DNA of 50,710 nt from NCBI GenBank assembly GCA_025937235.1, contig JAICRU010000012.1, positions 1-50,710 on the forward strand, given 5' to 3'. The DNA is from Acidimicrobiia bacterium (lineage in GTDB: Bacteria; Actinomycetota; Acidimicrobiia; Spongiisociales; ZC4RG35). The notes below the pieces were generated by a model. That model searched no databases. It saw nothing but the letters and a program-made list of their open reading frames with translations, and had not been told where the DNA came from. The translations under genes were made by a program, and so were the position numbers. Shown here piece after piece: positions 8,049 to 16,217 of this stretch. Within the stretch, counting starts at the first letter, position 1. Each line of letters begins with the position of its first letter.

Positions 8049-9011
8049 GTGATCGATTTCGTCCTGGGTCTGTTCCTGGCAGGGCTCCTGGTCCGAGGCT
8101 GGGTGCGTGGATTCGTCCGCGAGATCCTCGATCTGGTCGCCCTGGTCGTAGGGCTCTGGGTCGCCCTCGGTCTCAGTGGTCCCCTCGGCGAGTTCATCAC
8201 CGAGCGGTTCTCGGTCTCGCCCGAGGTCGCGACGATCGGGGCGGGGGTGGTGCTCTTCGTGCTGTTCGGTGTGGCGATGAGCATCGCCGCCCATTACCTG
8301 TCCAGGGTGATGTCTCTTCCCGGGTTGAACCTGCTCAACCGTCTCGGGGGTGCCGCGGTGGCGGCCCTGTGGGGAATCGCCATCGTTCTCGTCGTCGCCA
8401 ACCTGGCCCGGGTGGTGCCCGGGGGATGGGACGGGCGGTTCGAGGAGTCGAGTGTCGCCCAGGCCATCGCCGGGCCGGACGCGGTGCCTCAGCAAATCTT
8501 CGAGACCGTGGCACCCGGCGGTGTCCTGGCCTCCCTAGCCGTCATCCAGGACATCTTCGGGAACAGTTCGGTGGTGCCCGAGGGGAGCGAGGCGGTGGCC
8601 ATCCCTCCTGCGGCTCCCGACGAGGTGCGGCAGGTGAGGGACGAGACGGGTCGGGTCCTCCTGCTGGTCAACGAGCATCGGACCGATCTCGGCGTGGCCG
8701 CCCTCGGGCGGAGCACCGCCCTCGATCGGGTGGCAGAGTCCAGGGCGAGCGAGATGTACACCGTCGGCCGGCTCTCCCGGGACCATCCGCCGGGCGCGAA
8801 TGTCGGGGCCGACATCGCCGAGGCGGGTGTCCGGTTGGTGGCGGTCGGGGAGAACCTGGCGTTGGCCAGCAGCACGAGGGCCGCGGTCGATGCGATGCTG
8901 GCCTCTCCTACCGCCCTGACCCAATTCGCGAGCGCTGCCTACGACCGAACCGGCATCGCGGTCGTCGACGGGCCCACCGGCCGCCTCGTCCTCATCGTCT
9001 TTGGCGGGTGA
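8049..9011 (+). CDS. CvpA-like membrane domain fused to a CAP/SCP1 domain
   Basis: A 320-residue protein with two parts. Residues 1-125 resemble CvpA/colicin V production proteins: a start MIDFVLGLFLAGLLVRGWVR, Gly-rich helices and about four membrane segments. After a linker, residues about 195-320 form a small CAP (cysteine-rich secretory/SCP1-like) domain: LLLVNEHRTDLGVAAL, then the conserved His in SRDHP and Glu in GENLA. The CAP part would lie outside the membrane. Start GTG at 8049 gives the CvpA-like N-terminus but has no visible ribosome-binding site. The stop is directly next to the convergent permease stop. Its role is unknown; cell-wall or secretion-linked is plausible. Confidence 0.8.
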   Translation: MIDFVLGLFLAGLLVRGWVRGFVREILDLVALVVGLWVALGLSGPLGEFITERFSVSPEVATIGAGVVLFVLFGVAMSIAAHYLSRVMSLPGLNLLNRLGGAAVAALWGIAIVLVVANLARVVPGGWDGRFEESSVAQAIAGPDAVPQQIFETVAPGGVLASLAVIQDIFGNSSVVPEGSEAVAIPPAAPDEVRQVRDETGRVLLLVNEHRTDLGVAALGRSTALDRVAESRASEMYTVGRLSRDHPPGANVGADIAEAGVRLVAVGENLALASSTRAAVDAMLASPTALTQFASAAYDRTGIAVVDGPTGRLVLIVFGG

Positions 9012-9896
9012 TCAGGCAATGGGTGCCACCGCGACGGCCCGACGTGAGCGAGTCAGGGCGACAAAGCCGACGCCAACGAGGACCAGGGCGGCGCCGATCC
9101 ATTGCATTCTCGATGGCTGCTCGGAGAAGATGAGTACGGCCCAGATCATGGTGAGAACCGGCTGGAGGAGGATGATGGTGGCCGTCTCCACCGCCGGAAG
9201 CCGGGGCAGTGCGTACCCGATGAGCATCCACCCGGCCACCTGTGACGTGAGGGCGAGGGTGAGCAGCCACCCATGCGCCGGCCAGGTGGGGGCGAACTCG
9301 AGCCCGCCGAAGGGGAGGCTGGTGACGAGGATGGCAAGAGCGGCGCCCGCCGTCGACTCGAGGAGAGGGCCGGCGGATGGGGCCTGGATCTCGTTGGACA
9401 CCCTGAAACCGAGTATGAAGCCGGCATAGAGGACGGCCGAGGCGAGGGCGAGGATCGTTCCCAGCACCGGGCTGGATCCGAAGGCGTCGCCGCGGCCGAG
9501 CCCGCTGACCAGGCTGACCCCGAGTAGGACCACGGGCACCGCGATCGCCACCTCCCTGCTTGGCTTCTCGTCGAGCAGGATCCAGGCTGCCAGTGCCACG
9601 ACGACCACCTGCGAGTTGGCTATCAGCGTGGACAGACCGGCTCCGATGTACTCGATCGCTATGTGCCATACCAGGATGTCGAGCCCGAGGAGGATCCCGG
9701 CCACCAGCGCCACCAAGCGCCGCTTCGGGCTGCGCCGATCCTGGTCCCGACGCGACCACCAAAGGATGAACAGGATGGGAAGGGCATAGAAGAGACGGAA
9801 GAAAGCCCCAGTGCTCGGTGATACCTCGGCGAGCGAATAGAGGATCGCCGAGAACGATATGGCCACGGCGCCGGCCACGGCGGCAAGGAGGGTCAC
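9012..9896 (-). CDS. DMT-superfamily permease (two EamA domains)
   Basis: A 294-residue inner-membrane protein with about ten hydrophobic helices in two EamA-like halves. Family landmarks include GAFFRLFYALP in the first half and, in the second, VETATIILLQPVLTMIWAVLIFSEQPS. DMT/EamA proteins export or import small metabolites; no substrate can be deduced. The GTG start overlaps the stop of the small gene upstream (GTGA), making it the third gene of a coupled acyltransferase operon. Confidence 0.88.
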   Translation of the reverse strand: MTLLAAVAGAVAISFSAILYSLAEVSPSTGAFFRLFYALPILFILWWSRRDQDRRSPKRRLVALVAGILLGLDILVWHIAIEYIGAGLSTLIANSQVVVVALAAWILLDEKPSREVAIAVPVVLLGVSLVSGLGRGDAFGSSPVLGTILALASAVLYAGFILGFRVSNEIQAPSAGPLLESTAGAALAILVTSLPFGGLEFAPTWPAHGWLLTLALTSQVAGWMLIGYALPRLPAVETATIILLQPVLTMIWAVLIFSEQPSRMQWIGAALVLVGVGFVALTRSRRAVAVAPIA

Positions 9897-10288
9897 GGAA
9901 AGGGGATCAGGTCCGGTTCGACCCAGGCCGCTCTCGACTGCTCACTGTCGAGGTTCGACCAGTGTCTCGCCGGTAGGGACTGGTCTCCGAGTGCGGGGTG
10001 GACATCGAGCATCTGCTCTACCGAGGTTACGTCGGGGTGAGCGTCCCGCAAATGGTCGAGGAGCCGGACCCAGAAGATGGTGACCGTGGCGTGGTACTTG
10101 TCGGGATTGCCCCCGATGCCGGCCGCGTGACGGATGGTGAGACAGGCGACGCGCTCGGCGTCGGCGCCATCGCTCGCCTCGTCGAGGACCGCCCAGGCGA
10201 ATCGGAGGTGGGCCCGGTGCCCGAAGTGCTGGCCTTCGCCGGCCAGCTGCAGCAGACGCAGCCCGTCGGCGAGGTCGAGCGAGCTCAC
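9893..10288 (-). CDS. Small conserved protein of unknown function (HLxxAW / KYHxT family)
   Basis: A 131-residue soluble protein. It has a HRAHLRFAWAVLDE stretch near residue 22 and NPDKYHATVTIFWVRLL near residue 57, ending in WVEPDLIPFP. I recall unnamed proteins with the same HxxHxRxAW and KYHxTxT pattern, but I know no function. The GTG at 10288 overlaps the acyltransferase stop (GTGA), and its stop overlaps the permease start, so it sits inside a fully coupled three-gene operon. The reading frame extends upstream, but only as a shadow of the acyltransferase. Confidence 0.75.
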   Translation of the reverse strand: MSSLDLADGLRLLQLAGEGQHFGHRAHLRFAWAVLDEASDGADAERVACLTIRHAAGIGGNPDKYHATVTIFWVRLLDHLRDAHPDVTSVEQMLDVHPALGDQSLPARHWSNLDSEQSRAAWVEPDLIPFP

Positions 10289-11700
10289 TCCGAAAGGTCT
10301 TGCAGCTCCCGGAACGACACCTGGATCGCGGCCAGGAAGCGATCGGAATCGGGGAGTGTGTCGTAGTCGGCGTGGATACCCCACAGGAGCCGGCCGTTGT
10401 ACGAGAAGAGGGCTACCCCGATCCCGTGTTGGGACCACAATGGGACCATCGGGTAGTTGGCCAGCATCTCGGATTCCAACAGGTACATGGGGAACTGTGG
10501 CCCGGGGATGTTGGTGACGGTCATGTTGAACGGCCGAATCTTCGATCCGACCACCCGATTGGCCAACGATAGGAGCGTGATCGGTGTGCCGGAGGAGATC
10601 TCGACCAGGGTGGCGGCACCAAGTGCCTGGTTGGTCTTCTTCAGATTGGTGGTCGCCCTCTTCACCGTCTCGAAACGCACGCGTGGATCGGGTTCCTGGA
10701 TGGGGAGCTCGAGCAGCCACATCGCCACCTGGTTGCCCAGTGCGCCCCTTTGATCTGCGCTTCGGGTCGACACCGGGTTCATCACCCTGAACTCGGCCCC
10801 GCTCACGTCGTAGTCCCGCTCCTCGATCAGGAAACGGCGCACCGCTCCGGCGGTGATGGCCAGGACCACGTCGTTCACCGAGCCGCCCAGCTCGTTCTTG
10901 ATCGACTTGATCCCTTCGAGCGGAATATCGGTCCAATCGAATCTCCGATTGGGGCCGATGTCGGGGTTGAGTGGGGTGCGGTCTGCGGCCCGGAGCCATC
11001 CCGAACGCAAAGATGACAGGGCCGCCGTCGACTTGTCACGGGTTCGATCGCTCAGGGTTTTGCCCTCTCGCACTGCCTCGGAGAAATTGGTCAACCTGTC
11101 GATGATGCGTCCTGTGATGCGAGCCGCCTCGGCAACGGCTAGCTGGGTGGGGGTAGGAGCGGGTCGGGCGACCCAGCCATCGGGTCCCTCGACCTCGGCA
11201 GTCGGGGTGATGTTGAGGAGGATCGTGGTCAGGTCGACGCCCGAGATGCCGTCGATCATGCAGTGGTGGATCTTGGCGACCAGGGCGAACCGGTCGTCGT
11301 CGACCCCTTCGATCACCCAGAGCTCCCAGAGCGGCTTGCTGCGGTCGAGTGGGGCCGAGACGATGCGGCCGGCCAGTTGCTTGAGCTGGGTCTCGGTGCC
11401 CGGCCGGGGCAGGGAGCTGTGGCGGAGGTGGTAGTCGATGGAGAAGTGCTCGTCGTCGATCCATACCGGGCGCCGGTCGAACGGGACCCAATCGAGCCGC
11501 TGTCGGTAGCGGGGTATGTAGCGAAGCTTCGACTCCACGTGCGACCTGATCCGGGCGATGTCGATACCCCCGTCATCCCCTTTCAGCGGGGCCGCGTCGA
11601 AGAGCGCCACGCCCGCGACGTGCATGTGGCTGGTCTTGCTCTCCAGGGCGAGGAAGGAGGCGTCGAGATAGCTCAGCGGCTCGTAGTGGAACTCGGTCAT
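10285..11700 (-). CDS. Wax ester synthase / diacylglycerol acyltransferase (WS/DGAT)
   Basis: A 471-residue acyltransferase that joins acyl-CoA to a long-chain alcohol or diacylglycerol, giving storage lipid at the membrane. The active-site motif HHxxxDG is present as HHCMIDGISG near residue 137, and the family C-terminal motif reads MTVTNIPGPQFPMYL. The N-terminal LSYLDASFLALES is also typical. The ATG at 11700 is preferred over one 21 bp upstream because AGGAG lies just before it. It heads an operon with a small unknown protein and a DMT permease. Such enzymes are common in mycobacteria and other actinobacteria. Confidence 0.93.
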   Translation of the reverse strand: MTEFHYEPLSYLDASFLALESKTSHMHVAGVALFDAAPLKGDDGGIDIARIRSHVESKLRYIPRYRQRLDWVPFDRRPVWIDDEHFSIDYHLRHSSLPRPGTETQLKQLAGRIVSAPLDRSKPLWELWVIEGVDDDRFALVAKIHHCMIDGISGVDLTTILLNITPTAEVEGPDGWVARPAPTPTQLAVAEAARITGRIIDRLTNFSEAVREGKTLSDRTRDKSTAALSSLRSGWLRAADRTPLNPDIGPNRRFDWTDIPLEGIKSIKNELGGSVNDVVLAITAGAVRRFLIEERDYDVSGAEFRVMNPVSTRSADQRGALGNQVAMWLLELPIQEPDPRVRFETVKRATTNLKKTNQALGAATLVEISSGTPITLLSLANRVVGSKIRPFNMTVTNIPGPQFPMYLLESEMLANYPMVPLWSQHGIGVALFSYNGRLLWGIHADYDTLPDSDRFLAAIQVSFRELQDLSE

Positions 11701-11763
11701 CAGCTCCTGTCTTGACCCCACAACCTAACGCGGTGGTGATCCTGTGAGCCCGGGTGTGCCGCA

Positions 11764-11769
11764 TAGAGT
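11764..11769 (+). promoter_or_regulatory. Leaderless-type -10 element (TAGAGT)
   Basis: TAGAGT is followed by 6 nt and an ATG at 11776 that opens a 14-codon leader frame rather than the oxidase itself. It lies in the 116-bp gap between the divergent acyltransferase and oxidase starts. Confidence 0.45.
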
Positions 11770-11775
11770 CGACGG

Positions 11776-11820
11776 ATGCCGTGGTGGGCGGAGATCAATT
11801 GTCTGAGGGCGCGAGCGTGA
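11776..11820 (+). other. Possible 14-residue leader peptide overlapping the oxidase start
   Basis: An ATG 6 nt after a TANNNT box opens a short frame reading MPWWAEINCLRARA and stops with TGA at 11818-11820. That stop overlaps the GTG at 11817, the best start for the downstream oxidase (GTGA). Two tandem Trp codons are notable in so short a frame. It could be a translated leader that feeds ribosomes to the oxidase start, or chance. Confidence 0.35.
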
Positions 11821-13100
11821 GCCCCGCCGTCGATCTGGTCGGCGATCTTCGTGAAACGGTCGGCTCGGCGCAGGTGCTCACCGACCCCGACCTGACCATC
11901 GGGTATGTCAGGGATTGGACGGGGAGGTGGACCGGCAACACCACGGCCGTGGTCCGGCCGGGCTCGGTAGAAGAGGTGCAGAGGGTGGTTCGCATCTGCC
12001 AGGAGGCGGGAGCACCTCTGGTGCCTCAGGGCGGCAACACTGGCCTGGTCGGGGGATCGATCCCGCACCGCGGCGAGGTGCTGCTCTCGTTACGCCGGCT
12101 CGATTGGCTGAGGCCGATCGAGCACGACACCGGGTCGGTGATCGCTGGTGCGGGGGTCACTTTGGGGACCCTGCAGGCTCATGCCCGCAAGGAGGGTCTG
12201 GTCTATGCAGTGGACCTGGCCTCACGCGACTCGGCGACCGTCGGCGGGACCATCGCCACCAACGCCGGTGGCGCCTTCGTGGTATCACGTGGTGATACCC
12301 GACGCCAGGTGCGGGGGCTGGAAGTCGTGTTTGCCGATGGGAGTGTCGTGTCCACCATCGAGACATTGCCCAAGGTGAGCACGGGCCCCGATCTGCTTCA
12401 GACGATGATCGGCAGCGAAGGGACCCTCGGGGTGATCACCTCGGCCCGCCTGCATCTTTCGATCCCGAACGGGGCCGAGCACATGGTGATGCTCATCGGG
12501 GCGGACACCCTCGCCGATGGGCTGCGGGTGATGGGACCCGGTTTGCGAGCCATCGAATTCTTCGACCGGGCCTGTCTCGAGGCGGTAATGGAGCACCGAG
12601 GGCTGGTTCGCCCGATCCAAGGTGATTTTCCCTTCTACCTCCTGGTCGAGACAACGGGCAACCTCGATCTCGAAGAAAGCTCCCCTGCGGTGGTGGATCG
12701 ATCCCTTTGGGTCTACCGCGAATCGATCACCGAGACGATCAACGGCCTTGGAGTGCCGCTCAAGCTCGACGTGGCGTTGCCGTTCGATCGGATGGACGAG
12801 TTTGCCGATGCTGTTCGGGCGCTCGACGCGCCTGGTGCGATCTTCCTTTACGGCCACCTGGCAGAGGGCAATTTCCACGTCAACACGGTGGGCAGCCCGG
12901 ACCCGGATCGGGCCTCAGAGGCGATCCTCGGGCTGGTCGTGTCGATGGGCGGCGCCATCGCCAGCGAGCACGGGATCGGGGTAGCCAAGACCGGTTGGTG
13001 GCGACGGACAACCGATCCAGGGTCGATCGAGCTTGCCAGGCGGGTCAAGGAGGCGCTCGACCCGAACCGGATCCTGAATCCGCAGGTCTTCTGGGGTTGA
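11817..13100 (+). CDS. FAD-binding oxidase, D-lactate/glycolate dehydrogenase family (GlcD/D2HGDH-like)
   Basis: A flavoprotein of about 427 residues that oxidises a 2-hydroxyacid such as D-lactate, glycolate or D-2-hydroxyglutarate. The N-terminal FAD-binding (PCMH-type) half shows VVRPGSVEEVQRVV, PQGGNTGLVGGS and SATVGGTIATNAGG. The C-terminal half shows the metal/substrate His region YGHLAEGNFHVN and ends SEHGIGVAK...LDPNRILNPQVFWG, the usual family finish. The start is uncertain: GTG at 11817 gives the family N-terminus and overlaps a short leader frame; TTG at 11799, preceded by GGAG, is the alternative. A degraded copy of its last 103 bp lies at 15069-15171. Confidence 0.9.
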   Translation: MSPAVDLVGDLRETVGSAQVLTDPDLTIGYVRDWTGRWTGNTTAVVRPGSVEEVQRVVRICQEAGAPLVPQGGNTGLVGGSIPHRGEVLLSLRRLDWLRPIEHDTGSVIAGAGVTLGTLQAHARKEGLVYAVDLASRDSATVGGTIATNAGGAFVVSRGDTRRQVRGLEVVFADGSVVSTIETLPKVSTGPDLLQTMIGSEGTLGVITSARLHLSIPNGAEHMVMLIGADTLADGLRVMGPGLRAIEFFDRACLEAVMEHRGLVRPIQGDFPFYLLVETTGNLDLEESSPAVVDRSLWVYRESITETINGLGVPLKLDVALPFDRMDEFADAVRALDAPGAIFLYGHLAEGNFHVNTVGSPDPDRASEAILGLVVSMGGAIASEHGIGVAKTGWWRRTTDPGSIELARRVKEALDPNRILNPQVFWG

Positions 13101-13188
13101 TCCCCGCCCGTGGTCACTGACATGGCTGCACTCGTGGATCGTGGAGCTCAGAGGATGGACGGTTCGCCGTCAGCAGCGCGTCGTCCCC

Positions 13189-13223
13189 AGAGCCCACCCC
13201 CGTGAGTCGGGGGGGTGGGCTCT
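13189..13223. terminator. Strong hairpin between convergent genes
   Basis: Arms AGAGCCCACCCCC and GGGGGTGGGCTCT form 13 perfect base pairs around a 9-nt loop. It lies between the convergent oxidase and M28 peptidase genes, so it can serve both strands. No T-tract follows. Confidence 0.75.
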
Positions 13224-13263
13224 GTCCAATCTGCTTGCCGGAGACCGTGCCGTAATTACGTCT

Positions 13264-14904
13264 TCACCGCCTGAAGTGGGCGCCCAGTCTCTCGCTTCCG
13301 GCAGTCATAGCCTGGTCCGAGGCGGTCCCTGTGCCGCTGACTGAGCCGGTCGACATGGCGTAGAGCAGAACTGCATGGGCCACCGCGTCGGACATCTCCT
13401 CGAGTGCCACGGTGTTGACATTGCTGATCACACCGTTGTACTCCAGAGCGCCTTCGTAGGCTTCGTTGAGGGCTTGGTAGAGCCCCGCCGAGGCACCATC
13501 CGCGATCGGGTCGAGGCTGTCACACGCCTGGTGATAGCAGGGATCGTAGGCCACGGCCCCGTCGTCGAAGGTCGAAAGGCCACCATAGAGGGCCACTTGA
13601 TCGGCGGTCTTGTTGTCCTCTGCCCCGGTGAACAGCCCACCGGCTGGAATCCCGGCGGTGATGAACGCGTCGTAGTCGGACCGTCCATCGAACGCCGTCG
13701 GCTCGGATGCGAGGCCCTGCGAGGCGAAGAAATCCTCGAAAACCTCTTCGATGGAACCACTACCCGTCGGGCCCTTGATCCCGAATGCCGAGCCGTCTCC
13801 GTCGTACACGAAGCGGGCATAGTTCGGTGAGCCGATCATGTCGAAGTTGAGATAGAGCTCGATGTCCTTCGTCTCGGCCTTGGTCAGGCTGTCGACGTAG
13901 AACTGCGACCCGACCAGGCCAGCCTCCTCCGCGCCCCACCAGGCGAAGCGGATCTGGTTACGTGGCTCGATACCGAGGTCCGCGATCTGAAGGGCGATTT
14001 CCAGCAGCGCGGCCGAACCTGAACCATTGTCGTTGATGCCCGGACCAGCCGGCACGGAGTCGAGGTGGGCGCCGGCCATCACGACCCGGTTCTCCCGGCC
14101 AGCCGGCGTCTCGGCGATCAGGTTCTGGGTGGCGACGTCCAGCTCGATCAGCGTTTCGGTCGCGAGGTGAATGATGACTTCGCCCTCGCCGAGCAACGCG
14201 GCGAGGTCGTTACCGATCTCGAAGGAGGTGCCGATGACTGGAAGGGGGTCGGAGAAGGTGTCGCCGAGCGTGGCCGCCAGCGTTTCGGTGCGCCCCTCTT
14301 GACCCTCGTTGAAGATGATGACGCCCACCGCCCCGGCCACGAAGGCATTGTGCGCCTTGACCGAGAAGTCGCAAGTACCGCGCTGAACCAGTGCGATGTT
14401 GCCCGCGACGAAATCGTCGAAGTCCTCTGTTTCGCAGCCGCTGTTCGAGGTGCTCGCCTCCTCACCCGGCGGCAGAATGAGGTCGACGGCCTGCAGCGGA
14501 GCCGTTACATCGCCAGTGCCCGAGTATTCCGCGGTGATGAAGTCCACGTTGGGTTCGTAGATCACCTGGTTCGGCGACACCTGTTCGAAAACCGGCTCGG
14601 ACAGCTCACGGAACGAGTTGAACAGGAAATTCTGTCGGGTCACCTCGTAGCCTGCGGAGACGAGCAGGTCCTCTATGTAGTCGAGCGACGCGTCGTACCC
14701 GGGTGTGCCGCTCGCTCGTGTATCGCCGTTGTTGTCGGCGATCTTCTGCAGTTCAGCGAGATGGTCCATGATCGCGTCGGCAGACACTGCCTCCCGCAAT
14801 CCGCTCGTATCTGTCGGCACAGCTGCGTTCGCGGTGACAACTGTGCCGAGAAGCATGGTTGTCAGGGTTGCGACCGCTACGGCCGTCCTCATTGATTTGC
14901 GCAC
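13264..14904 (-). CDS. Secreted M28-family aminopeptidase with PA domain
   Basis: A 546-residue exported zinc aminopeptidase. It has a signal peptide (residues 1-27, ending VVTANA), a protease-associated domain (about 110-240) and a C-terminal M28 catalytic domain. Zinc ligands and catalytic residues are visible in AGAHLDSVPAGPGINDNGSG, AWWGAEEAGLVGS, LNFDMIGSPN and CYHQACDSLD. This matches the Streptomyces aminopeptidase-like group. The GTG at 14904 is chosen because AAGGAGGG lies just upstream and the Arg/Lys n-region precedes the hydrophobic core. The gene is flanked by a direct repeat of the neighbouring oxidase gene's tail, suggesting that it arrived by insertion or duplication. Confidence 0.92.
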   Translation of the reverse strand: MRKSMRTAVAVATLTTMLLGTVVTANAAVPTDTSGLREAVSADAIMDHLAELQKIADNNGDTRASGTPGYDASLDYIEDLLVSAGYEVTRQNFLFNSFRELSEPVFEQVSPNQVIYEPNVDFITAEYSGTGDVTAPLQAVDLILPPGEEASTSNSGCETEDFDDFVAGNIALVQRGTCDFSVKAHNAFVAGAVGVIIFNEGQEGRTETLAATLGDTFSDPLPVIGTSFEIGNDLAALLGEGEVIIHLATETLIELDVATQNLIAETPAGRENRVVMAGAHLDSVPAGPGINDNGSGSAALLEIALQIADLGIEPRNQIRFAWWGAEEAGLVGSQFYVDSLTKAETKDIELYLNFDMIGSPNYARFVYDGDGSAFGIKGPTGSGSIEEVFEDFFASQGLASEPTAFDGRSDYDAFITAGIPAGGLFTGAEDNKTADQVALYGGLSTFDDGAVAYDPCYHQACDSLDPIADGASAGLYQALNEAYEGALEYNGVISNVNTVALEEMSDAVAHAVLLYAMSTGSVSGTGTASDQAMTAGSERLGAHFRR

Positions 14905-15068
14905 GTTTGCCCTCCTTGCGCTCAGGACGGCCACCGAGCAGGGCGGGCCGTCCAACGGCGTGTCGGGCCATCTTTGCCCCTTCATGACAGAAATCAAACG
15001 CGTGACTTCGATGTCACCGTCCCTTGAGCAGAACCGAGCCCGCCGCCCTGAAGTGAGGAAGACGCATT

Positions 15069-15171
15069 GTGGCGACGGACAACAGATCTTGCTCGATCGA
15101 GCTCGCCCCGGCCGGTCAACGAGGCGCTCGACCCGAACCGGAACCTGAGTCCGCAGGTCTTCTGGGGCTGA
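15069..15171 (+). pseudogene. Remnant of the 3' end of a GlcD-like FAD oxidase gene
   Basis: This stretch matches 12998-13100 base for base at both ends, with equal total length, roughly 80% identity by eye, and one single-base loss and one gain inside. The final codons still read EALDPNRNLSPQVFWG before the TGA, against EALDPNRILNPQVFWG in the intact gene. Weak similarity may start a few bases earlier (AAGAC...GTGG). It has no start and no remaining domain. Confidence 0.85.
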
Positions 15172-15244
15172 ACGGAACCGAATTGGGACGGCGTGCCTTG
15201 AACGGGAGTCGCCGGTCGCGATCGCTACGAGGTCAGGGCTCTGA

Positions 15245-15258
15245 CAGGAGATCTCCTG
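15245..15258. repeat. Perfect 14-bp palindrome CAGGAGATCTCCTG
   Basis: A complete inverted repeat with no spacer, 87 bp upstream of the flavodoxin start. It could be a dimeric repressor site, but no regulator gene is adjacent. Confidence 0.45.
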
Positions 15259-15345
15259 ACGGCGGACCTCGTCGGGCGGTGTGAACTCAGGAGACGTATA
15301 CCTTTGAGTCGGTGACCAGCCGGCTAGGCAGGAGAAGGAGGCCCG

Positions 15346-15861
15346 GTGCGAGCGTTCGTTGTGTACGAGTCCCTGTTTGGAAATACCGCCCGAGTCGCCC
15401 AGGCCGTTGCTGACGGCATGGGGAGACATCTCGATGTCGAGTTGCACACCGTGGTCGACGGGGCACGGCCCGAAGACGTCGATCTGCTCGTGGTGGGAGG
15501 GCCGACGCACGCCTTCTCGATGTCACGGGCCTCGACGCGCGCCGATGCCGTGAGCCAGGGGGCCAGTGCAGATCCAACGATCGGCCTGCGCGAGTGGGTC
15601 GATCAGCTGCCTGAGGGAAACTACACACCGTTCGCAGCGTTCGACACCCGTGTCGACATCGTTCGCCGGTTGCCCGGGTCGGCGGCTAAGTCAGCCGCGA
15701 AGGTCGCTCGAAAGAGCGGCTACCGGCTCGTCACCCGGCCCGAGAGCTTCTATGTCCAAGACACGCCGGGCCCGCTGCTCGAGGGCGAACTGCAGCGCGC
15801 TGAGGTGTGGGGCGCCCAACTCGCCGAGACCCTGACCGGGACGCTGCGGGACTGGAGCTGA
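15346..15861 (+). CDS. Flavodoxin-like protein
   Basis: A 171-residue flavodoxin-fold protein, likely an FMN-binding electron carrier or small flavin reductase. The phosphate-binding loop is ESLFGNTARVA (about residues 8-18; the family form is S/T-x-T-G-N-T), followed by VDLLVVGGPTHAFSMSR, the usual second FMN loop. GTG at 15346 is supported by GGAGAAGGAGG just upstream. No partner enzyme is adjacent. A small hairpin follows directly after the stop. Confidence 0.85.
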   Translation: MRAFVVYESLFGNTARVAQAVADGMGRHLDVELHTVVDGARPEDVDLLVVGGPTHAFSMSRASTRADAVSQGASADPTIGLREWVDQLPEGNYTPFAAFDTRVDIVRRLPGSAAKSAAKVARKSGYRLVTRPESFYVQDTPGPLLEGELQRAEVWGAQLAETLTGTLRDWS

Positions 15862-15879
15862 GCCCGACTCCGTTCGGGC
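15862..15879 (+). terminator. Small hairpin directly after the flavodoxin stop
   Basis: GCCCGA and TCGGGC pair over a 6-nt loop right after the TGA. It is short and lacks a T-tract, so it is a weak terminator candidate. Confidence 0.4.
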
Positions 15880-16144
15880 GAGCGAAGCCGACGATCAGCG
15901 AGAAGGTCGTTGTCAAGGCAGTTTCATCCTGGGCGGTAGATAGCGGTTAGAGGACGCAAACACCGGGCAGGAGCGGCGCCGGAGTAGCGCATCCGCCAAG
16001 GAGCTTGATGGGAACAGGCCTGATACTCGGCGATTTGAAGTGCGAGTCGGCCTCGTGCCCCGCCCATGACCTGGTTGAGGTCTGATCGGGGGGCCAAGAC
16101 TTCTGATTTGTCGATCGACGTCGTCCCTGACTCCAGCGCGTATG

Positions 16145-16217
16145 CGCCCTCGGCAGGATTCGAACCTGCGACACCCGGTTTAGGAAACCGGTGCTCTATC
16201 CCCTGAGCTACGAGGGC
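16145..16217 (-). tRNA. tRNA-Arg (anticodon CCT)
   Basis: A complete cloverleaf reads on the minus strand: acceptor GCCCTCG/CGAGGGC, D-arm GCTC...GAGC, anticodon stem CCGGT/ACCGG around TTCCTAA (anticodon CCT, decoding AGG), and T-arm GCAGG-TTCGAAT-CCTGC. The CCA end is not encoded. No integrase gene or second copy of its 3' end is visible nearby. The flanks (15880-16144 and 16218-16444) contain no gene I can support. Confidence 0.97.

Larger units (their letters stand above)
14905..15345. other. 441-bp intergenic region with a gene remnant and a palindrome
   Basis: This gap between the divergent M28 and flavodoxin genes holds no convincing complete gene. It contains a 103-bp degraded copy of the upstream oxidase gene's 3' end (15069-15171) and a perfect 14-bp palindrome (15245-15258). 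The rest (14905-15068 and 15172-15244) shows nothing I can identify. Confidence 0.7.

Noticed and set aside
15947-16174. Minus-strand open frame running from next to the tRNA
   Set aside because: It overlaps the tRNA 3' end and has no family features; such frames next to tRNA genes are common artefacts.
16145-16217. tRNA-Arg as a possible integration site for a genomic island
   Set aside because: No integrase gene and no second copy of the tRNA 3' end seen in the window.
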